The position numbers and the translations under genes were made by a program. Below, in pieces: positions 55,625 through 64,000 of a stretch of DNA of 64,000 bases. This DNA comes from Lepisosteus oculatus (lineage: Eukaryota > Chordata > Actinopteri > Semionotiformes > Lepisosteidae): contig NW_027168383.1 in the NCBI RefSeq assembly GCF_040954835.1, forward strand, positions 310,001 through 374,000, written 5' to 3'. The notes beneath the pieces were generated by a model that did not search any database, was not told where the DNA came from, and saw only the letters and a list, made by a program, of their open reading frames with translations. Position 1 is the first letter of the stretch. The number at the start of each line of letters is the position of its first letter.

Positions 55625-57640
55625 TACAGTTGGGAGAAATAATTTTGTAAACAGCCCTTCGGAATGATGTGGATTTCTGCATGAATGGCTCCTAACATGT
55701 GATCTTATCTTTATCTAAGTCATAATAATTAATAAAGAGAGTCTGATTTAACAAACAACACACGCCCAACATTTGACATTGCTGTTTCTTTATTGACCAA
55801 ATGGTTTAAACAATCAAGGTCATTGATGGAAAAAGTACGTGAACCCTTATATTAAGGAGCTAGTGGAACCTCCTTTATGACAAAAACCTCAACCCCCACT
55901 TTCTGTAGCGGCTGGTCAGACCTGAGCAGCGGTTAGGAGGTATTTTGGCCTATTCCTCTATGCAAAACTGTTTCAGTTCATGTATATTTTTGGGATGTCT
56001 TGCGCTGAACGGCCTGCTTCAGATCATGCCACAGCACTTCAATGGGATTGGGGTCAGGACTCTTACTTGGCCATCCCAAAATACGGAATTTCTTCTGTTT
56101 CAGCCACTCTGTTGTTGATGTACTCCTTTGTTTTTGTCATGCTGCATGACCCAGCGTCTTTCGAGTTTTAGATCACAGGCAGACACCCTGACATTCTGCT
56201 GTAGAATTTCCTGATACATCTTGGAATTCATCGGTCCCTCGATGATTGCAAGCTGTACAGCCTCCGCCATGCTTCCCAGGTGGGATGAGGTTTTGGAGTT
56301 GGTATGCAGTGTTTTGTTATCTCCAAACATAACGCTGTGCACATTTACCAACAAGTTCAACTTTTGTCACGTCTGTCCACAGAACATTGTTCCAGGAGTT
56401 GCTGTGGAACATCCATGTGGTCTTTAACAAACTTGAAAGGGGCAGTGGTGGTTTTTTTGGGGGGGAGAGCAGTGGTTTCCTCCATGGTGACCTCGCATGA
56501 TCACCACTCCTGTTCAGATTTCTTCTTATGGTGGACTCATGAACACAGACGTAAGACAAAGTCAACCACCTGTTCGCTAGATCCCATCCCCACTCAGCTA
56601 GTCAAAGATTCCCTCGAAGGACTGGCAGGACCTATAATTAGTATGATGAATGCATCGCTTGCATCAGGCGTTGTACCTGATCAATTTAAGGTAGCGGTTG
56701 TTAGACCGCTCCTTAAGAAGTCAAATTTGGATCCACAAGTTCTTAACAACTACAGGCCTTTCTCAAAGGTCCCATTTCAATCTAAAAGTCTTGAGAGAAT
56801 AGTTGTTGCCCAACGTCAATCGTATCTGGATTCAAATAATATACTTGAGAAATTTCAGTCTGCTTTCTGAAACTGCATTAACAAGAGTCGTAAATGATAT
56901 TCTCTTAGCTACTGATGCGGGGAATGCAACAGTGCTTGTGCTTCTAGATCTTAGAGCTGCCTTTGACACGGTTGACCTCTCTGTTTTGTTACACAGGCTT
57001 GAGTTTGAGGTTGGCTTATTTGGAACCGTCCTTAAGTGGTTTACTTCACATTTAACTCATCGTTTTCATTATGTTCAAATATCTAATAATTGTACTGCTT
57101 CATCAACGTCACCAGTTCAATTTGGGGTACCAGAGGGATCAGTGCCGGGACCAATATTGCTCTCTCTCTCTACATGCTGCTGCTAGGTAGGATAATCCGA
57201 AAAAATAATATGAACTTTCATTCATATGCTGATGACACTCAAATAAACATTTTGTTTACACCAAACGACAACTCTTCTATTATCACTTTAGTTAAATGCA
57301 TTAATGAAGGAAATACTTGGATGTGTGAAAACGTTTTGTTACTCAACTCTGAGAAAACTGAGGATCTGTTGATCGGAGGCAACAATACTGATAGGACTAC
57401 TATAACTTCAGCACTTAACTCAGAGGATTTAAACATTTGCCTCAAAGAGACAGCACGTTACCTAGGCGGCATATTAGACACAAGGCTCTTAACAACTTGC
57501 ATTGTTAAGTGCCTTGGGAAGCCCTTGTTGTGAAAGGCGCTATATAGAAATACATTGATTTGAACTGAATTGACAATGTAAAATGTTGTGTGTGTTGTTT
57601 GTTAAACAAGACTGTCTTTATTTATAAAAAAATAAAAGGA
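55625..57640 (-). mobile_element. Tc1-like transposon relic with nested L2, copy 3
   Basis: Inverted copy of 14,561-16,625: Tc1 relic on minus at about 55,640-56,565, L2 on + inside it, then the far Tc1 end at about 57,570-57,640. Broken frames. Confidence 0.75.
56565..57570 (+). mobile_element. L2-clade LINE fragment, copy 3
   Basis: RT traces in forward orientation: STTCSLDPIPTQLV, ILEKFQSAF, LLDLRAAFDTVD, FHSYADDTQ; 3' tail near 57,530-57,570. Several frame breaks. Same insertion as the two other copies. Confidence 0.75.
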
Positions 57641-59495
57641 ATTTGCTAGGAATGCAAACGTTAGGTTGCGCTTCTTCATGCTGCATCGTCGGCATGAGTG
57701 GAGCTTTTTAAACGTCTGTACTTACTGCGCCCCATAAGAAATCGTTTGTCCCCGTTCAAAAGCGATTGTGTGATGTCCTGCAGTGTTCGCAAAGCAAACC
57801 TTTGACAGTTTGAAAAGAGGAATTTATTCTGCTTCCTGTGCGTGCGTGCAGTAGTTACAAAGTTGAACGTCTTTACACGATCTGCTGCAGTTTTCAGTGG
57901 GCGGGCTTTGTCAGATGGCTTGGAAAAATGCACTGTGTTTCGGCTCGGGAAACATCATGAGAAGTGTCCTGCATGTTTTCTGTGTATAGCTGTCTTTTAA
58001 CGCATACAGAATTCATTCGAAATCATTGGATTCTCCAATTAACAAGGGTCCCTTAAAGGATGAGTCAAAGTAACGTCTAATCGGATTAGTTTCCTTAGAG
58101 CTGGTTCAGAGTTTGCTCAAGAGTTTACCTTTCACAGATGCGCAAAGAAGTATGTTGGGGGCGCACGCTTCAAGGTGCCTTACAGCTGTAGGGAGTGATT
58201 CGAGACGATTCGTGGCATGTGCTCGTTCCCATATACCATACGCCCCGGGGTGCAGTGCTAGGATGACGTACAATACCGCTTGGGCACGTAACGGCGTTAT
58301 ATGCAAGTGCGGGACGTGAGGGTTTTCGTTTGTTCGTTTTGTTTTGCTCTGCTTTGCTTTGTTTCGTGGTCAAGAGGCGTAAGGTAAGTCGTAATCCAGG
58401 GAGAACACTGGTGGCAAACAGTCCGAGGTGAGAGGCGAGGTCTAAAGTCGAAAAGGCAGAAGGGGAGTCCAATATCCAGAATAAACGAGGTAATGGAAAA
58501 AACGCCAGGTAGAGCTCTCAAGGAGTAGACTCAATACCAGCGGGAAGCAGGTAAAGATGGTAAAAATAGCACTGTGTACCGCACGGTGGAGTGTGTGCAG
58601 GTGGGTTAACTCGTGCGGCGGCGTTTGTTAATAATCACCCACTGCTGGTGCTGATTAGATCGCTTAAGAGTTGGTCTTAACTGCCTGGCGGTCATGACAA
58701 GCTCCTCTTTAAGCTGTGGTTTAGTTTTGCATTCATGTGTTTCTAGAGCAGTTATTTATGGGGGTGGGTGGGTCTTTCACAGAGGCTCAGGACAAATCCC
58801 CTGCATGAAAGTCTACTGTGTGCGTTCAAACAGGTCAAGAGCCAGGCAGGAGGACAATGGACAGAAGAAGCAACGAACTAAAAATAAAAGAACGAATATG
58901 AAAAAGCCACCATCTTTTTCTTTTTGACATTTTCCGACTTTCATGCAAGCCAGGACAAAGTTGCTCGTAGCTACTTGTGGATTCAAATACTCTATCGAGT
59001 GCTTTGATGAGTTTTTGCAATTTGATTGTCGTCCTGTCAGCCTGTTTCTGTTTTTTTTTTCAATCTAGTGATGGAAAGTAAGAGGGAAATGATGGAGTAA
59101 TCAATAACCGCTCCGGAAAAATGGCAGAAAGAAATGGCCCGTCACTAAGGACATTTGTGAAGCAGAGGAGTGACATCACCACAAAGGCGACTTATTCTGC
59201 TGATCGTTTTGGTGCATAATGATTGAGGCGCGTTAAGAGAAAGGTAGCTGCGTCAGCATGCTTAGGCTGCAAAGGATAAAGCAAAGGTTTACTCCATGCT
59301 GAAAAGAGAAGAAATTCAAAATCAATCGGAATTTCAGCACGACACAACACTTTTTCTGTTTTAAGGAGATGATATTTTAAACCTGATAAAAATAGAAGGA
59401 AACACAAGTTTCTTGCTGTGAAAATTTAGATGGGGAAGTGTACTACTAGTAGCAGTGTAGAGCTCTCTGTGGTGGAGTGCAAGCGCATGTTCTAT
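57641..59495. other. No gene; inverted-repeat flank
   Basis: Matches 9,545-11,220 reversed, including the LTR-like fragment (about 58,370-58,705). At about 59,315 it jumps from the counterpart of 9,545 to that of 8,409, the deletion that removed the Thr and Asn copies. Confidence 0.65.
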
Positions 59496-59568
59496 GGGCC
59501 AGTGGCGTAATGCATAACGCGCCTGACTTTGGATCAGAAGATTGTAGGTCTGAGTCCTGCCTGGCTCG
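59496..59568 (+). pseudogene. tRNA-Arg(TCG)-derived copy, anticodon now TTG
   Basis: 73 nt, inverted sister of 8,147. All stems still pair: acceptor GGGCCAG/CTGGCTC, anticodon stem CTGA/TCAG, T stem. The loop is CTTTGGA so the anticodon is TTG (Gln). B box GGTCTGAGTCC is weakened. If transcribed it would be an Arg-like tRNA reading CAA; silent decay is more likely. Confidence 0.6.
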
Positions 59569-61124
59569 TGAGGCTTTTAAACCTCTCAGGTTCCTCGGTA
59601 ACAGGTTGCCGTCATGTATATGAACTATAGAAAAGCATTTGCCACAACCCGTAAATTAGCACGCAAGTGCGGGCTAGTTAACACAGAACTGTATGGAGAT
59701 CATCTCCAGCTCCGAGCTCAATTGCAATGAAAAAACACGCAGAACAGAACTGGAGAGCAGCTGAATTTGTGCTCAGTAGGGTGGGGAGGACTCAGCATTG
59801 CTATTGTTCTAATTGGCATGAACTGCAGGGGATCTGAATCAGAACATGTCAGTTAGTTTGATCATTGCGTCAATATGTAGGCCACGTTAATACAGAATTA
59901 TTACTTTGTCTGTCTCGTCTTTGTATATAGCTGAATGTCCCTGACAATTTCATGTTAGTTTTTAAGAACGACATTGGTGCTAATATATACATATATAGCA
60001 TATAAGGAACACGTAAAAGTTTAGTCCATGCTGAAAAGATAAGAAAACCGCCACAACGTTTCATCTTGGAATAAATCTTTACTTGTTGTTTTGCAGCCTA
60101 CCCATTCTGACCTAACTCCTCCCTTGAAATTCCCTAACAGATAAGGGTACGTAACGGCTCATGCGATGCTCAGTTGCAATTTGTCCCAAAACAAACAAGA
60201 ACAGCAGCTGAGTGTTTGAGTTTGAACATGCACTGTATTAAAGCAGCTTTTATTTCCATTGATAAATGCTATATATTCCTACAGAGATTCTCCAGGTGAG
60301 TAAGCGATTCCTGTTTCTGTTTCTATTTCTGTTTCATATATATATACAGTATATATATATATGTTACATGTGTCTCTGCAATAGTATAAATGTGTTATAC
60401 ACTATCAGGGGCTGCTTTTTTGTGCACCTCATCTACAACAAGGGTTTTTTTCATTTATGTTTGTGGACCTTCACCATTTGAGGAAGTGAGTTAGATAAGA
60501 AAGTTACAGGTATGGTGAGCAATGACTGACAAAGGCACGTACTGCGTATTCCTTACAGAAAAGTAAGCAATTTGTTCTAAAAAACACCGGCTAAAGTCCA
60601 ACATCGTTAGCAATCTTATTACTTAAATAGAATTAACATCAATAAACTGTAAGTTGCTGGTACATGCGAGTAGATTTGATCTTCTATTAAACAAAAATGC
60701 AATTACAGCTCTAAAAAGGTCAACCTAGACTTCTGTAACAGATCTGTTCAGGTCATCGCTGTTCCTCTGACCTTGTGAGTCTTTGGAATTTTAAACGTGT
60801 ATTTTGCTTGCCTTTTATGTGGTCTGTGTACAAGTCACTGTGGCGTATGCGGTCCTACACAGCCTTGCTATAGACGTGACGAGCCTCCGCTATGTTGCAA
60901 TGGAGAACAGGTTCAGTATGGAGCTGCCGAGAAAATTCAGCTGGAAAGCTCGTTGCAGAAAAGCATCGTTATCTGCGTCCAGCTGCAAAGCGTCACTCGT
61001 GGGTGCTGAAGAATCGATTTCCAAGGCAGTGGGTCTAGGCGATTTAGAGTGTTAAAGGTCCCAGCGAAAACAAAACAGCGCTGGTCCTTTTTCATGCACG
61101 CACGAGAGCAAATGCAAAGGACAC
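59569..61124. other. No gene; inverted copy of 6,598-8,146
   Basis: High-identity reverse copy. Nothing recognised beyond simple repeats near 60,340. Confidence 0.65.
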
Positions 61125-61206
61125 CGTAGTCGGCAGGATTTGAGCTTGCGCAGTGAGACCCAAACATATTTCAAGTTTGTTGCCTTAACCACTCGGCCAC
61201 GATTAC
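61125..61206 (-). pseudogene. tRNA-Ser(TGA), decayed
   Basis: Inverted sister of 6,516. Anticodon TGA kept (CTTGAAA). The anticodon stem is changed (CAAA/TATG), one acceptor mismatch, and the T arm reads AGCTCAAATCC. Confidence 0.7.
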
Positions 61207-61835
61207 AGCGAATACGCCAGCTGTTGGCTTCTTGCTACAATCGAACAGGGAGTGCGAGGCGGCGGCGGCGGCAACTTTTTTCAAGTTCGCTCTCCGTTTA
61301 AGAAACCTTTTACGCCATACGTGTAAGCAGACACACACCTCAGAGTACTTAAGGGTGGCTTCAAGTTGGAATGATAAAGTCTCCCCGTTCGGACATGAAA
61401 ATAGAACTTTCTTAGACAGAAAGAAATCAACAACGGAGAGATGTGGACGACGATTTCAGTCACTGCACTTTGAATAGCATTTTTACTCGAGTTACAGGAG
61501 ATGCACGAATGGCCCTTGACCTACGCTCTTACGAATGCCTTGGAACATTCAAAGACAACAGCCCTCAAGTCCTGCGGTTTATTATAATGCTGTTGCCTGT
61601 CGAGGCAGTATTTGACTCCGTCCTACCGTTGAGACACGGGGCGTACTGTAAATGAACTGCACCTGACAGCTTTAGAAAAACACCTGGGCTAAGTACGGTG
61701 CTGAGAGCTCAGCGTTGCTGTTGTTCTAATTAGCACGCACTGTATCGGCTATGACCCGAACTTTTCAATTATTCCGATCAGTAAGTCAACACGTAGTCCA
61801 CATGAAAGGTAGAAATATTCTCTTGTCTGTCTCTT

Positions 61836-62330
61836 CCCAGTGGGCAAAAGACGTATAATATACGTCTATTAAACGTATACCTTAGACGTCTAAATGTGGT
61901 CTACAATTCGTCTAGAATGAAATTCTAATATACGTCTAAAGTTATACGTCAATTATACGTCTATGTTTAGACGTTCATTATACATAAATGGTTGGAGTTC
62001 TATTATACGGATAAATTTAGAGGACTATAATACATATATGGTTGGAGTTCCGGATAACTTTAGAGGTCTATTATACGGATAACTTTAGAGGACTATTATA
62101 CGTATATGGTTAGAGGTCTATTATACGTATAACTTTAGACGTCTATTATACGTATATGGTTAGAGGTCTATTATACGGATAACTTTAGACGTCTATTATA
62201 CGTATATGGTTAGAGGTCTATTATACGGATAACTTTAGACGTCTATTATACGTATATGGTTAGAGGTCTATTATACGGATAACATTAGAGGTCTATTATA
62301 CATCAAAGATAGATTTTATAGGTGTAGAAA
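61836..62330 (+). repeat. CCCAGTGGGC element with 50-bp minisatellite
   Basis: Starts CCCAGTGGGCAAAAGACGTA. From about 61,900 to 62,300 it is tandem repeats; the clearest units of 50 bp start at 62,111, 62,161, 62,211 and 62,261 (TAGAGGTCTATTATACGGAT...). Each is two similar 25-bp halves. No coding potential. The flank that it interrupts (GTCTCTT) does not resume in this window. Confidence 0.75.
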
Positions 62331-64000
62331 CAAGTAAACCAAGCCAATGATTAGGTTTAGAAATTTATTCTGAAAATACACATTCACACCTGAAACATAC
62401 GTATTTCAAATTATACATTGTATACAATCAATCAACAATCAACATATGGGCAATAATCATAAAAAACACAACTAGTCTTAAACTTCAGCTACAAATTCTG
62501 GTAACATGGCAATATACAGTATAGTAATGACAAACACAAAACTAATTACATTAACACACTAACTCAAAACCACATTTTGATTCAAATATACATTTTAAAA
62601 TGTACAACTTCTATATTTCCAAGAAAAAAAATATTACAATGGAAGTTAAGACGATTTTTGTCCACTATTTGCAAACCCTGTCTAATTGTCCTAACAGTTA
62701 GAACCAAAAACCTATTATTTTCAGAGTCCAGATCTCCTGGCCCCCTGCCTTGCATATGCATTCTTCAAGTAACACATTGCGTGCTCCTTTATTTCTTTTT
62801 CTGTTGATGTAGGGTGGGACTTCAGCACCGCAGCTAGGAGAAAATTATATAATATTACTTCCCAAATAAATGATGATTAATATCTTCTTTAGTATAATCT
62901 AAAAAATGAACGGTTTACTAAGCTCAAAGCTGAAATAAATGTATAAAATTTGGCTTGCATCATAGCAGTTGAGCAATAAAGTCTGTCCTAATTACCCAAA
63001 GTTTGAAAGTACAACATAGAATAAGAATAAGAGAAACGGCAAAACGATTTTGTGTCATCTTCCCCATTCACACTATTTTATGTGCCATTTTTTTGCTTAT
63101 TCACGTACTATTTTAATCAAAATAATATTAAGAAAGATCTGTATGTATTCAGATAGTATTATTATTGTTCATACTTACTCGTCAAAAGAGGATTGCTGAG
63201 ATATTTGCAGATATACTTCTACGTTTGAAAAACGTGTCCAAAATGGTGACCAACGAATACTAGCAATGCATTGTGATATATAACCGGAAAATATGCTGGG
63301 TTCGATATTTTCTCAACGTATGCGTTTATTAATGTTGTCGATATTATGGTTGAAATTTAACATTGATAATACATCGCGGCTATGTGCCCCCTGCTATGAG
63401 CTGATGTGCAATTTTAACGCATGCAGTTAGTAAGGATCGGTCACTGTTGTATGGTATTATATATAATGACATTATGGAATAGGATGGGGACAGGCCTGGC
63501 ATCATGGGGGGAGGGGGGAATGTCGCCCCTTCAGTTTTGGGCAAAAAGATTTACCTAACTTAATTTGCGCCCTAAAAAAATAGTTGTACTTTGTCAATGG
63601 TCAGACAACACTAAATGACACGAACAGTCACTCAGTCTGTTTGATGGGCAGGAGGGCTATCCGTCCAGGAACTGCACATATCAGTGTCGTTATTGAGTGT
63701 CAACATTACGATCCTGTTTGCTCAGGTGGACCGATTCCTTGCAGTAGTTTATCATTATACTTAAAATCGTTATATAACTAGGACTAGTTATAGCAGTCTG
63801 TGCTTTCTGTTGGTTTTACATTTTTTTCTTAACGATTCAGAACGTCCATGTAGCTGCAAAAATGAACGCTTATGGTACTTTTCGCTCCAGGCAATACAAA
63901 CCGTGAGAGTGACGAAAAATGTGAAACTGAACTTCATCGCAAATACCAGATTGCTAGTCGTTATCTTCTATCATGAAGCACTAATCAATGGCATAGCTGC
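62331..64000. other. No feature recognised
   Basis: AT-rich, not obviously duplicated elsewhere in the window. No convincing gene, RNA or transposon end. Confidence 0.5.

Larger units (their letters stand above)
55161..61650 (-). repeat. Right arm of large inverted duplication (partner 6,079-13,286)
   Basis: See the left arm. After 61,650 it is joined to a short piece of the Arg(ACG) unit (61,651-61,835, matching 37,656-37,845). Confidence 0.85.

Noticed and set aside
62111-62300. Regular repeats resembling a CRISPR array
   Set aside because: Units are contiguous tandem repeats without unique spacers, in a vertebrate genome.

Overview
The window comes from a vertebrate genome, most likely a ray-finned fish. 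It carries fish-type Tc1 transposons, an L1-Tx1 clade LINE, L2 LINE relics and 5S-derived (SINE3-like) SINEs, together with vertebrate-type U1, U4, 5S and tRNA genes. I cannot fix the species. I recognise no ordinary host protein-coding gene except a short exon-like block at 25.7-26.5 kb. The only long open frames belong to transposons.

The main content is a scrambled cluster of small-RNA genes built by repeated segmental duplication and inversion. tRNA copies: Thr(AGT) x2, three Thr-bodied copies with other anticodons, Asn(GTT), Ser(TGA/AGA/CGA/GCT), Arg(TCG/ACG/CCT), Gly(GCC), Ile(AAT) and many decayed copies. Four U4 snRNA copies (3.3, 28.3, 44.2, 52.1 kb) and two U4-related variants (21.3, 35.5 kb) are present. 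From 29.4 to 35.0 kb lies a tandem array with a unit of about 2.7 kb. Each unit holds a 5S rRNA gene on +, a U1 snRNA gene on - and a 5S-derived SINE. A third unit is interrupted twice: an inverted tRNA block (35.0-38.1 kb) replaces its 5S gene, and a 5.1-kb L1-Tx1 LINE splits its U1 gene (38.9-44.0 kb).

Layout: 0-1.4 kb, non-coding, a diverged copy of 53.4-54.9 kb. 1.4-3.0 kb, Tc1 transposon with an open transposase. 3-5.7 kb, U4, Gly, Thr and Asn block. 6-13.3 kb, Ser/Arg/Thr/Asn block that recurs inverted at 55.2-61.7 kb. 13.9-18.7 kb, second copies of the Tc1/L2 nest, Arg(CCT) and Ser units. 18.9-21.9 kb, Arg(ACG), Gln relic, Thr-like, Ser(GCT) and U4-like, inverted at 35.1-38.1 kb and partly repeated at 46-47.7 kb. 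22-23.5 kb, Ser(AGA), Gly and Ile, partly repeated at 44.5-45.3 kb. 23.5-26.8 kb, AT-rich repeats plus the exon-like block. 27-29.1 kb, second U4 block. 29.1-44 kb, 5S-U1 array and LINE. 48-51.6 kb, retroviral env and Gypsy LTR fossils. 51.6-53.3 kb, U4 and palindromic repeat. 61.8-62.3 kb, minisatellite. 62.3-64 kb, nothing recognised.

The RNA genes serve translation (5S, tRNAs) and splicing (U1 binds 5' splice sites; U4 pairs with U6 in the tri-snRNP). Pol II snRNA signals survive at some copies: octamer and 3' box at U1, a ZNF143-like site and 3' box at U4. All calls are from reading the sequence; no search or folding program was run.
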